From CAYMZZ01 sp046297935 (lineage in GTDB: Bacteria > Bacteroidota > Bacteroidia > Chitinophagales > Chitinophagaceae): 64,000 bases of DNA. A program made the position numbers and the translations under genes. Shown piece by piece: positions 1-7,730 of the stretch (within the stretch, counting starts at the first letter, position 1; each line of letters begins with the position of its first letter). The stretch lies in contig JBKBHA010000017.1 of the NCBI GenBank assembly GCA_046297935.1, positions 1 to 64,000 on the forward strand, read 5' to 3'. The notes under the pieces were generated by a model. It was not told the DNA's origin. It saw only the letters and a list, made by a program, of their open reading frames with translations, and searched no databases.

Positions 1-170
1 TCAGAAAAAAATCAGTAAAAGTTCCCGATAAAAACTAGCTTTAAATCGTCAAATCCTCATAGCCCAACAGGTGGGTCACATCATTACCGAAATACCCGGG
101 TCAGCGTTAGTGAAATAATCAAGGACAGAAACCTCATAACTTTGAATACCACAAGTATCTTAAAAAGATA

Positions 171-983
171 TTGGGAGCTGACCAAACTGACACTTCTTTC
201 TTTATTGCCACAGAAAAAGACTTTGCCAAAGGTGGCAATATTGACTATCCGTACAGAAGCTATTTCTATGCTATAGGACTTATGCACAAAGGGGATTGCA
301 ACATAAAAATAGGCATCAATGATTATGAAATTAAAAGCAAAACTCTATCACTAGTCGGACCTGGCATTGTAAGGCAGTGGACAAAAAATGACTGGAAAGC
401 AACCAATCATACTATTTTTTTTAAAGCCGACTTTTTTCAACAACCTTTTTATAACAACTTTCTGATTGAATACCCCTTTTTTAAAGCAGGCGCTAATCAT
501 TGCTATAATCTTATGGAAAAAGATTATTCAGAAGCTTGTAAATTTCTTCAATTACTACAAACTCATTCTGAAAATAAAAAAACTACGCAAGGTTTATTAT
601 TTGCTTATTTAGAATTTATCTCCAAAATTTACTCAGTGGTTTCAAAAGGCATAAGTAATAGCACGAGGAGTCAAAATATCAGCAATCAATTCAGCAGTCT
701 TTTGTACAACCATTATCAAGGGCAAAAAGATGTATCATTCTATGCTGACAAACTAAGTTTGTCCTCAAAACATTTATCAGAAATTCTTAAAAAAGAAACA
801 GGGCTTTCAGCAAAACAAAGTATAGACGAGTTTATAATCTTTGAAGCAAAAAGCCTTTTAAAACAAACTCAAATGAGCATTAAAGAAATAGTGTATTGGT
901 TGGGTTATGAAGACCCCTCCTATTTCACTAAGTTATTCAAAATCAAAGCAGGTGTTACGCCTTTAGAATACAGAAACAAGTAA
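171..983 (+). CDS. AraC-family transcriptional regulator
   Basis: Predicted DNA-binding regulator of 270 residues. The N-terminal two thirds resembles a cupin-like sensor region. The last ~100 residues form the double helix-turn-helix of AraC/XylS, with the typical end YEDPSYFTKLFKIKAGVTP. No ATG fits the start: TTG at 171 is used, and the frame stays open back to a stop at 111-113 without any ATG. The 5' end may therefore be trimmed or use a rare start codon. The SnoaL-like gene about 100 bp downstream on the same strand is a plausible target. Family assignment is solid; effector and targets are unknown. Confidence 0.8.
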   Translation: MGADQTDTSFFIATEKDFAKGGNIDYPYRSYFYAIGLMHKGDCNIKIGINDYEIKSKTLSLVGPGIVRQWTKNDWKATNHTIFFKADFFQQPFYNNFLIEYPFFKAGANHCYNLMEKDYSEACKFLQLLQTHSENKKTTQGLLFAYLEFISKIYSVVSKGISNSTRSQNISNQFSSLLYNHYQGQKDVSFYADKLSLSSKHLSEILKKETGLSAKQSIDEFIIFEAKSLLKQTQMSIKEIVYWLGYEDPSYFTKLFKIKAGVTPLEYRNK

Positions 984-1089
984 AGGAAAAAACTACCATT
1001 CTTTCGGAAGTTTGTTCTACATGCAAGGGGATTTGGCAAAGTATTTTTGTGTTGTCAATTTAATTAATCAACAACATAAAATTAAAATC

Positions 1090-1488
1090 ATGATTACTAA
1101 AAATCTCCGAGTTAATCAACTCACAGCAAAAGGCTATGAAAGTTACCTGGCCTATCTAAATGCCATTGACACAAAAAATATTGAAGTGTATGGCAAATTC
1201 CTAGCAGACAATATTACTGTTCAATTTAACAACGATGAACCAATGCAAGGCAAGCAAACCGTCCTACAAGGACTTGGTTACTATTGGCAATCGTTCGGTA
1301 GCGTAGAACACGACTTGACAAACATTTATGGCACAGACAATGCTTATGTGCTTGAAGCATTAAACCATTATGTTCGTAAAGACGCAAAGAAAACTACAGT
1401 AAAAGCCGTAGCATTTACAGACCTTGACGAAAACGGGCTTGTAAAATCTGTAAGAATATATCAGGACATTTCACCTGTTTTCTCATAA
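1090..1488 (+). CDS. SnoaL-like / NTF2-fold small protein
   Basis: A 132-residue protein with the pattern of the SnoaL-like NTF2 fold: an N-terminal helix pair (YESYLAYLNAIDTKNIEVYG), a segment on 'target' depletion (GKFLADNITVQFNN), then beta strands ending DENGLVKSVRIYQD. The frame opens earlier at a TTG (1012), but the ATG at 1090 follows a normal AT-rich leader and gives the usual family length. It lies downstream of the AraC regulator and may be controlled by it. Members of this fold include cyclases, isomerases and many proteins without known activity, so no reaction is claimed. Confidence 0.7.
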   Translation: MITKNLRVNQLTAKGYESYLAYLNAIDTKNIEVYGKFLADNITVQFNNDEPMQGKQTVLQGLGYYWQSFGSVEHDLTNIYGTDNAYVLEALNHYVRKDAKKTTVKAVAFTDLDENGLVKSVRIYQDISPVFS

Positions 1489-1762
1489 CATTTTGGAAGG
1501 ATAGAGAAGAACAGCACACAACACGGGTTTTGCTGCAAGTGAGGCAGAATGTTGAAACTTCGCCCGTTTGCTTCGCTGTACATTTGTTCGGGAAGGCGAG
1601 TTTCAATTTGGCCTCTTGTTGTTAACTTTAACTTTATAATTTCAATCCGCAGTTTCGGGATCGACGTTATAAAATATCCTACCTGCAACAATACCTGCCC
1701 GTTAGTGGCAAGCGTAACGGACACCATAAATCAAACGACAGACTAACAAATATCAAGAGTGA
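1489..1762. other. Intergenic region with long imperfect palindrome
   Basis: No credible gene. An imperfect inverted repeat has its left arm at about 1535-1564 and right arm at about 1595-1620. The inner arms are TTGAAACTTCGCC and GGCGAGTTTCAA, with one unpaired base, and the outer parts also pair (CAAG/GAGGC against GCCTCTTG), leaving a loop of about 30 nt. Bulged long-arm palindromes between small genes resemble the folded sites of gene cassettes, but no integrase gene is visible in the window. Confidence 0.5.
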
Positions 1763-2335
1763 ATGAGCCAAATTTTAAGACAACAAATTGAAAAAATTAC
1801 TTTGCTAACGGACGCAGAGTTTGACTATATTCTTTCACACTTCACGGCAAAAAAATTCAAAAAACATCAATTTGTAATTCAGGAAGGAGAGAATGTACTA
1901 AACGATTTTTTCATTTTGGATGGTTGCTTAAAATCATACTTTACAGACAAAAATGGCAAAGAACATATTTTGGCTTTTGGAATGCAAGACTGGTGGATTA
2001 CTGACTATGAGGCTTACTACAATCAATCTAAAGCAACCATTAATATTGACTGCATTGAAGACAGCGAATTACTTTGCCTGTCATTTCAGAACAGGGAAAA
2101 GCTATGTGCAGAAATTCATAAAATTGAACACTTTTTTAGAAAAAAAGCCAATAAGCGCAGTGTTGCTTTACAACAACGAATACTTTCTTTATTAAGTAAT
2201 AACGCCAGAGAAAAATACGACCAGTTACTACAACTATATCCCCAGCTTTTCCAAAAGGTACCTAAAAAACTTATTGCTTCATATTTAGGTGTTACAAGAG
2301 AAACGCTTAGCAGGCTTAACTCTTCTTCAAAATAA
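1763..2335 (+). CDS. Crp/Fnr-family transcriptional regulator
   Basis: A 190-residue regulator with an N-terminal cyclic-nucleotide-binding-type beta barrel (about residues 20-115, including KKHQFVIQEGENVLNDFFIL) and a C-terminal winged helix-turn-helix whose recognition part reads IASYLGVTRETLSRL. The glycine-rich phosphate-binding cassette of true cAMP receptors is not obvious, so the ligand is unknown. The ATG at 1763 is the first in frame. A TGTGA-N6-TCACA palindrome begins immediately after its stop codon, ahead of the yceI-like gene, which suggests that it controls the downstream pair. Confidence 0.85.
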   Translation: MSQILRQQIEKITLLTDAEFDYILSHFTAKKFKKHQFVIQEGENVLNDFFILDGCLKSYFTDKNGKEHILAFGMQDWWITDYEAYYNQSKATINIDCIEDSELLCLSFQNREKLCAEIHKIEHFFRKKANKRSVALQQRILSLLSNNAREKYDQLLQLYPQLFQKVPKKLIASYLGVTRETLSRLNSSSK

Positions 2336-2379
2336 TGTGAGGTACATCACACTAAAGTTGTGATGAATGTCCTTCATCA
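2336..2379. promoter_or_regulatory. CRP-type operator and overlapping palindromes
   Basis: TGTGAGGTACATCACA at 2336-2351 is a perfect TGTGA-N6-TCACA inverted repeat, the canonical form of a Crp-family site. Two further palindromes overlap it: CATCACA/TGTGATG (2345-2365) and TGATGAA/TTCATCA (2361-2379). The cluster lies between the Crp/Fnr gene and the yceI-like gene. The sequence is directly seen; binding by the neighbouring regulator is inference. Confidence 0.6.
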
Positions 2380-2393
2380 TTGTACCCTTCTTA

Positions 2394-2403
2394 TTGAACT
2401 TTG
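2394..2403 (+). promoter_or_regulatory. Putative -7 promoter element of yceI-like gene
   Basis: TTGAACTTTG ends 24 bases before the ATG and matches the Bacteroidota -7 box TAnnTTTG except at its first base. Near-identical elements precede the SDR at 5263 (TTGAATTTTG, 5230-5239) and the membrane-protein gene at 16565 (TTGACCTTTG, 16508-16517). Recurrence at similar distance upstream of three genes supports a promoter role. Confidence 0.45.
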
Positions 2404-2427
2404 TGCCATAAAGTTTAATCAAAAATT

Positions 2428-2952
2428 ATGGCAAAATTTCAAATTCAACCAGAAAGTAGTACAGTAAACTGGACTGGTAAAAAAGTATTAGGCTTACACA
2501 CAGGAAGTATCAAAATAGCAAATGGCTGCATTGAAATTAAAGACAACCTTGTTGTAGGCGGAGAAATTACAATAGATATGACAACTATTTCAATTACGGA
2601 TATCCCTGATAAAAAAACACATGATGAGTTTTTAGGGCATCTACAAAACGATGATTTCTTTTCGATTGACAAATTTAAAAGTGCTAAATTCTGTATTACT
2701 GGTTCAAGTAAAATCGAAATCAATAAGTTTAAAATTGATGGTAACCTTACTATCAAAGGCATTACACATCCCGTTAGTTTTCTTGCGACAGTAGAAGTTT
2801 TTACTGATTTTCTGCATTCTTTGGGCGAAATAACAATTGATAGAACATTGTACAATATTCGTTACGGTTCGGGAAAATTTATTGACAAGCTGGGCGACAA
2901 ACTAATCTATGATGATTTTGTGTTGCAATTCAAACTTGTAGGGCAGGCATAA
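2428..2952 (+). CDS. YceI family protein
   Basis: A 174-residue protein matching the YceI lipocalin-like barrel: opening PESSTVNWTGKKVLG, the central DIPDKKTHDEFLGHLQNDDFF segment and a late IKGITHPVSF strand. YceI proteins bind isoprenoid-like lipids in a hydrophobic cavity. This copy has no signal peptide, so it would be cytoplasmic, as are many Bacteroidota homologues. It lies between a Crp-type operator and the flavin oxidoreductase gene 12 bp downstream, with which it probably forms an operon. Family call is strong; ligand unknown. Confidence 0.88.
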   Translation: MAKFQIQPESSTVNWTGKKVLGLHTGSIKIANGCIEIKDNLVVGGEITIDMTTISITDIPDKKTHDEFLGHLQNDDFFSIDKFKSAKFCITGSSKIEINKFKIDGNLTIKGITHPVSFLATVEVFTDFLHSLGEITIDRTLYNIRYGSGKFIDKLGDKLIYDDFVLQFKLVGQA

Positions 2953-2964
2953 ATTCATAGTAAT

Positions 2965-4137
2965 ATGAAAAGGCGAAGTGCAATAAAAGCAGTTGTTTTA
3001 GCAGGTATTTCAGGTATTTCGCTTTCATCTTTTGCCAATCAACCAACATTTAAAAGCAAAAAGACAATGTGGAATAAAACAAAATTTACCAAACTATTGG
3101 GTATAGAATACCCCATAGTTCAAGGTCCATTTGGTGGTGGGCTATCTTCTGCGAAACTTACCAGCACCGTTTCAAACGCAGGTGGGCTGGGCTCGTTTGG
3201 TGGACAGCCTTATTCATCTAAAGAAATTATTGAAACCTGTCGTGAAATAAGAAAACTTACCATCAAGCCCTTTAATATTAATTTATGGGTAAATGACAGA
3301 GACGAACGTTTAACAACTTTTGACGATGGAGATTATAAAAAACTAACAGAACTATTCAAATCCTATTTTAAAGAGTTAGGGTTACCAATACCTGAACGAC
3401 CAGCCGACCTGGGCCCAAAATTTGAGGAACAACTAGAAGCAATTTATGAAGTAAAACCTTCAGTATTTAGTTTTGTGTATGGCATACCGTCATCTGAGAT
3501 TTTAGAAAAATGTAGAAAACTTGGCATAACAACTGTTGGAGCAGCTACTACGGTAGACGAAGCAGTTGCCTTGGAAAATGCAGGTGTAGATGCTATTGTA
3601 GCCACAGGCGCTGAAGCAGGCGGACACAGGGTTTCGTTTTTACAGTCGGCAGAGGATTCGCTGACCGGCACATTTGCACTAATACCACAAGTAGCAGATG
3701 CAGTAAAAATTCCGATAATAGCGGCAGGCGGAATAGCCGATACAAGAGGTATAAAAGCAGCACTGGCTTTGGGTGCTGATGCAGTACAAATGGGCACCGC
3801 TTTTTTAGCGACATCACAATCAAATGCCTCCCAAGACCATAAAGACAAATTGTTTACACCTGATGCAAAATACACGACCCTGACAAAGGTATTTACAGGC
3901 AGGCTGTCAAGAGGAATACGTAACAGGCTGACGGAAGAATTGAAACCATATGAACGCTTGTTGGCTCCTTATCCTTTGCAAGGAAAATTTATGAGTTTGC
4001 TAAAAGCGTATCCAGCAACGGAAAGTGCAAACCCTGACTTTAAATCCTATTGGGCAGGACAAGCTGCTTCTCTACTAAAACATCGTGACGCCAAAACTCT
4101 TATAGAAACCTTGGTTAGTGAAATGAATAAATTATGA
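2965..4137 (+). CDS. NAD(P)H-dependent flavin oxidoreductase, nitronate monooxygenase-like
   Basis: A 390-residue TIM-barrel flavoprotein of the 2-nitropropane dioxygenase/nitronate monooxygenase family. Supporting segments are IEYPIVQGPFGGGLSS near the N terminus, VDAIVATGAEAGGHR (active-site His region), and the FMN phosphate-binding AAGGIADTRG followed by GADAVQMGTAFLAT. The first 25 residues read MKRRSAIKAVVLAGISG, which resembles a secretion or Tat-like leader; a cytoplasmic form could start at the ATG at 3067. It follows the yceI-like gene by 12 bp, so co-transcription is likely. The substrate could be nitronates or another activated compound; sequence alone cannot tell. Confidence 0.85.
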   Translation: MKRRSAIKAVVLAGISGISLSSFANQPTFKSKKTMWNKTKFTKLLGIEYPIVQGPFGGGLSSAKLTSTVSNAGGLGSFGGQPYSSKEIIETCREIRKLTIKPFNINLWVNDRDERLTTFDDGDYKKLTELFKSYFKELGLPIPERPADLGPKFEEQLEAIYEVKPSVFSFVYGIPSSEILEKCRKLGITTVGAATTVDEAVALENAGVDAIVATGAEAGGHRVSFLQSAEDSLTGTFALIPQVADAVKIPIIAAGGIADTRGIKAALALGADAVQMGTAFLATSQSNASQDHKDKLFTPDAKYTTLTKVFTGRLSRGIRNRLTEELKPYERLLAPYPLQGKFMSLLKAYPATESANPDFKSYWAGQAASLLKHRDAKTLIETLVSEMNKL

Positions 4138-4189
4138 CATGCACTGAAAGCTTCCCTTAATTTATAACAGTTAAAACCACAGATTTTCA

Positions 4190-4444
4190 ATCAATGAGTT
4201 CGCCATCGGCAACGACGCGCCCCCCACTATCCGCAATAGCCCTGTTCTCCCCCGGCAACCAGCTCGGCAATGTGCATCAGCTACCCGAAATTAATCCCGC
4301 TTAAGACGATGCCCTTCCTCGGCAGGCATTTCAATACCACATCCTGAATCCCGACGAAATGGAAAAAGCAATCCACCGCTACGCCGCCTCTCCCCGATCA
4401 GGCCAGCTAACACAAGCCTGGCAGGTGTTGTTGATGCAGGAGTA
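4190..4444 (+). pseudogene. Degraded gene fragment, copy A
   Basis: This stretch is a diverged copy of 6380-6672. One frame reads ALFSPGNQLGNVHQLPEI, then an internal stop (TAA near 4300), then QAFQYHILNPDEMEKAIHRY and a C-terminal part SGQLTQAWQVLLMQE followed by a stop. Copy B aligns along this whole path but with a one-base shift near the end. The family is not recognised. Both copies lie in the spaces on either side of the Crp/SDR pair and are more GC-rich than their surroundings. It is called a pseudogene because of the internal stop; the coding strand is inferred. Confidence 0.5.
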
Positions 4445-4623
4445 ACCATTGTTGTTGAAGGCCGTGCTGGATCAATGTCTTCCCTTGGCGGAATTGTATT
4501 AATGACAACAAGGGTTAAAGTAAGATATTGCTTTGTAAATAAATACTTTGTACATTAGTTGTTAGCGCCAATTGATGTGTTGGCAGCAAACCGATGACGA
4601 CCCTCAAAAATTAAAACGACAGT

Positions 4624-5199
4624 ATGTTTGAAAGTCTAATTCAAATAGCTGAAAAAAGCATCCTACTTTCCGAGAACGACAAAGAATTGTGCAAACGATA
4701 TTTTGAACCTGTACTTTTCCCAAAAAATCGCATCATTGAAGAGGAAGGAAAAATACCAAAATACTTATACTTTATAAATAACGGCTTTCTGCGACTGTTC
4801 TATTATGACGACAATGGTGAAGAAGTTACAACACATTTGAATTGCCCACCTGGATTTATTACATCATACAACAGCTTTATCAAACAAGAAAAATCAACAG
4901 ACAATTTAGAATGTATAACTGACTGTGAATTGCTACGTATTTCAAAAAACAACTTGGATCTACTATTACAACAAAGCGTTGCATTCAAAGACTTTAGTAT
5001 TTGGGTGTTTCAGCAATCCCTTGCTTACAATGAAAATCGTTCAAAAGAATTAGCTACACTCACAGCAGAACAACGTTACTTAAAGCTGATGAAAAATTAT
5101 CCTGATGTATTGCACAATGTACCATTACAATATATAGCTTCATTTTTAGGAATGAATCCAAAAAGTTTGAGCAGGATACGCAACCAAATTATTAGGTAA
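4624..5199 (+). CDS. Crp/Fnr-family transcriptional regulator
   Basis: A 191-residue regulator with the same architecture as the gene at 1763: an N-terminal nucleotide-binding-type barrel (KNRIIEEEGKIPKYLYFINNGFL) and a C-terminal winged helix ending IASFLGMNPKSLSRIRNQ. It is distinct in sequence from the first copy. The SDR gene 63 bp downstream on the same strand, preceded by its own promoter-like TTGAATTTTG, is the probable target. The ligand is unknown, and no clear TGTGA-N6-TCACA site is visible in the downstream gap. Confidence 0.85.
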   Translation: MFESLIQIAEKSILLSENDKELCKRYFEPVLFPKNRIIEEEGKIPKYLYFINNGFLRLFYYDDNGEEVTTHLNCPPGFITSYNSFIKQEKSTDNLECITDCELLRISKNNLDLLLQQSVAFKDFSIWVFQQSLAYNENRSKELATLTAEQRYLKLMKNYPDVLHNVPLQYIASFLGMNPKSLSRIRNQIIR

Positions 5200-5229
5200 C
5201 ATTTGCGAAGTGCCATCGACAATGCAATG

Positions 5230-5239
5230 TTGAATTTTG
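5230..5239 (+). promoter_or_regulatory. Putative -7 promoter element of SDR gene
   Basis: TTGAATTTTG followed by TACC lies 23 bases ahead of the ATG at 5263. It has the same form and spacing as the element ahead of the yceI-like gene at 2394-2403. Both genes lie directly downstream of a Crp/Fnr regulator. Confidence 0.4.
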
Positions 5240-5262
5240 TACCATCATTTAAAATTTAAAAA

Positions 5263-6273
5263 ATGGGACAAAACAATTTAGCATTGGTCACTGGTGCAAA
5301 CGGACATCTCGGTAACAATTTAGTAAGGTTGCTTATTGACAAAGGTATTCCCGTGAGGGCTTCCGTACGTAACATCAAAAACAAAGAGTCTTTTGTGGGT
5401 TTGAATTGTGAAGTGGTGCAAGCAGACATTACCGACAAAAACTCTTTAATAAATGCTCTGCAAGGAGTTGAAACTCTCTATGCTGTTGGTGCCGTTTTCA
5501 AGCTTTGGGCAAAAGACCCAAAAAAGGAAATTTACGACATTAACATTTTAGGGACCCGGCATACTATTGAAGCAGCGGCAAAAGCCGGAGTAAAACGAAT
5601 TGTTTATGTGAGTTCAATTGCAGCATTGGATTATTCGAAACTTCCAGCTAAAGAAAGCAATGGAAATAACCCTGACCGCAGAGACTGGTATTATAACTCA
5701 AAAAATGATGGCGAAAAATTGGCTTTTGAGTTGGCGAAAAAACATAATATTGAGTTAGTTGCCGTGCTGCCTTCTGCAATGATTGGAAGTGTGGCTTTTC
5801 CGCCTTTGAGCACATCATATAATATATTGAAGCTTATATTGGACAAACAAGTGCCTGTGGAAACAAACATCACCCTGAATTGGATTGATGTAAAAGATGT
5901 AGCAGAAGGTTGTTATTTAGCAGCCACAAAAGGCAGAGACGGGGAACGATACATTTTGGCAAACGAAAAATGCCTTTCACTAAAAGAAACGACAAAAATC
6001 GCACAAGAACTCTTTCCTGAATTAAATATTAAGTTACCAGTAGCAGTTCCAAAGCCAATCCTTTTTGCAGTAGCCTGGTTTATGGAATTGAGCAGCAAGT
6101 TGACTGGGAAAGCACCATTGCTTTCTATCAAAGACATTGCAATGTTTTCAGGTTTACAACAAAACTTTGACATTTCAAAAGCAAGAACAGAATTAGGATT
6201 TAATCCTAAAAACACGAAGCAAGCAGTCATCGACGCAATGACATATTTACAAAAGAATAGAATGCATTTTTAG
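5263..6273 (+). CDS. NAD-dependent epimerase/reductase (extended SDR)
   Basis: A 336-residue extended short-chain dehydrogenase/reductase close to dihydroflavonol-4-reductase-like enzymes. The N terminus has the nucleotide-binding TGANGHLGNNLV. The catalytic serine region reads YVSSIAALDYSK, and the YxxxK motif is in DWYYNSKNDGEK. C-terminal helices near residues 260-280 are hydrophobic. It is expected to reduce or epimerise a small carbonyl or sugar substrate with NAD(P)H, but the substrate cannot be deduced. It follows a Crp/Fnr regulator. Start ATG 5263 places the Rossmann motif at the usual distance from the N terminus. Confidence 0.87.
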   Translation: MGQNNLALVTGANGHLGNNLVRLLIDKGIPVRASVRNIKNKESFVGLNCEVVQADITDKNSLINALQGVETLYAVGAVFKLWAKDPKKEIYDINILGTRHTIEAAAKAGVKRIVYVSSIAALDYSKLPAKESNGNNPDRRDWYYNSKNDGEKLAFELAKKHNIELVAVLPSAMIGSVAFPPLSTSYNILKLILDKQVPVETNITLNWIDVKDVAEGCYLAATKGRDGERYILANEKCLSLKETTKIAQELFPELNIKLPVAVPKPILFAVAWFMELSSKLTGKAPLLSIKDIAMFSGLQQNFDISKARTELGFNPKNTKQAVIDAMTYLQKNRMHF

Positions 6274-6379
6274 AAGGGATGCTGCTTACAAGGAATTGCA
6301 AAAATGGGGGCTGACGGAAGTGCATTAACGCTTGTACTTCTAACAGCCCTTGTGCTATACTTGAACTTACATTCCTCGA

Positions 6380-6672
6380 ATGCCCCGCCTCCAGCAATAC
6401 CGACTCCCTTGATCCCGCCATCGGCATCGACTCCCTCCTCATTCTATCCGCAATAGCCCTGTTCTCCCCCGGCAAGCAACTCGGCCAGCCCGGCAATGTG
6501 CAGCAACTACCCGTAATTGCTCCCGCTCACGACGATGCCCATCCTTGGCAGGCATTTCAATACTACAGCCTGACCCCAGCCGATATGGAACAGGAAATCC
6601 ACCGCCACGCCGCCTTTCCCGATCAGGCCAGGTAACACAGGCCTGGCGGGTGTTGGTGATGCAGGCATAGCC
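6380..6672 (+). pseudogene. Degraded gene fragment, copy B
   Basis: Second copy of the element at 4190-4444. One frame is open from about 6330 and reads TDSLDPAIGIDSLLILSAIA, then LFSPGKQLGQPGNVQQLPVI, then HPWQAFQYYSLTPADMEQEI before a stop at TAA near 6633. After a one-base shift the end SGQVTQAWRVLVMQA matches copy A. No ATG start is visible. The product is not recognised. The parent gene is not in the window. The reverse strand also has open frames here but with less protein-like composition. Confidence 0.5.
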
Positions 6673-6873
6673 CATGTTGTTGAAGCCATTGGGTGTAATA
6701 CGGTCTGCCGTATTGAAAAGCTGCCGGCGGAGTTACATGATCTACTCACTTCTCCACCCCCTTTTTTTGCGACAACAAAGGATAAAGAATAGCATTGCTT
6801 TGAATCAAATAAAATGTAATTTGCCTGGCAACACTAACTGCCGCGTTAACAATAAGCATACAAACACTCAGCA

Positions 6874-7644
6874 ATGACAGGAAACTACTACAAACCGACA
6901 GAAAAAATTGCTGACTTTGTGGATAGCATTCTTGTAGTAGAAAATAACGATACAATTAAACATTTTTCGCTTCCTCTTTTTGCAAATGGAAAACCTACCT
7001 TGCTTTTTCAAACGTCAAAAGTAACCATCAAAAACAGTTCTAACTATTTAACACTTTTTGGGCAGACAATTCTTCCTGATAAAATAACATTCAACGGACA
7101 TTTTATTCTCATAGCATTCTTCTTTAAGCCATTTGCTTTGACAACCCTATTCAGCTTTTCGGCAAAAGACCTTACCGACTATCCAATAAACCTAAATCTT
7201 ATTCAGCCCCAAAAAGCCAGTTTGTTACAAGAGCAACTTCTCAACGCCAATTCAGTTAAAGAAATGGTTGCCCTATTAGATGATTTCATATTCACACTAA
7301 CAACAAAGATCAAAACGGACAACAAACTCATCAAATTCGCAACCAATCTTATTGCTTCAAAGCCATCAAAAGAAATACTGAAGAAAGTTCAAGATGAACT
7401 CTATGTAACAGAACGAACATTTCAAAGAATGTTTGAGGACAAAATAGGGCTTTCGCCAAATCAGTATAGACGTATTGCACAATTTAATGCTGCATTTCAA
7501 CAATTAAACCAACATCAGTTCGAACGCCTTTCCGACATAGTCTTTAGAAACGACTATGCAGACCAAAGCCATTTTATACGAGCATTTAAAGAATTTACTA
7601 ATATGACACCCAAAGAATATTTGAATTTGGGTAAAAGCGGATAG
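6874..7644 (+). CDS. AraC-family transcriptional regulator
   Basis: A 256-residue regulator whose N-terminal ~130 residues resemble the DUF6597-type sensor region common in Bacteroidota AraC proteins (YYKPTEKIADFVDSILVVEN opening, TFNGHFILIAFFFKPFALTT). The C-terminal double HTH ends YADQSHFIRAFKEFTNMTPK. ATG 6874 is the first good start. The alpha/beta hydrolase 78 bp downstream, on the same strand and preceded by a large palindrome, is a likely target. Confidence 0.85.
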   Translation: MTGNYYKPTEKIADFVDSILVVENNDTIKHFSLPLFANGKPTLLFQTSKVTIKNSSNYLTLFGQTILPDKITFNGHFILIAFFFKPFALTTLFSFSAKDLTDYPINLNLIQPQKASLLQEQLLNANSVKEMVALLDDFIFTLTTKIKTDNKLIKFATNLIASKPSKEILKKVQDELYVTERTFQRMFEDKIGLSPNQYRRIAQFNAAFQQLNQHQFERLSDIVFRNDYADQSHFIRAFKEFTNMTPKEYLNLGKSG

Positions 7645-7649
7645 ATTCA

Positions 7650-7730
7650 TTTTGTCGGTTTCGTTCTATTTTAAGAGTCATAGTTGCTGCAATTTTGTGC
7701 AGCAATCAAACACAAAATAGAATGACAAAA
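7650..7730 (+). promoter_or_regulatory. Nested palindrome over hydrolase start
   Basis: Outer arms TTTTGTC (7650-7656) and GACAAAA (7724-7730), middle arms TTCTATTTT (7664-7672) and AAAATAGAA (7714-7722), and a perfect inner hairpin TTGCTGCA/TGCAGCAA (7684-7691 and 7698-7705) form one long imperfect cruciform. The hydrolase ATG (7722-7724) lies inside the right arm. It could be a terminator for the upstream araC gene, an operator, or an RNA structure that hides the start codon. Confidence 0.5.

Noticed and set aside
4561..4581. TTAGCGCCAATT shared with 21913-21925 as a recombination core
   Set aside because: Only a 12-base match with no palindrome or further copies; chance or minor homology is as likely.
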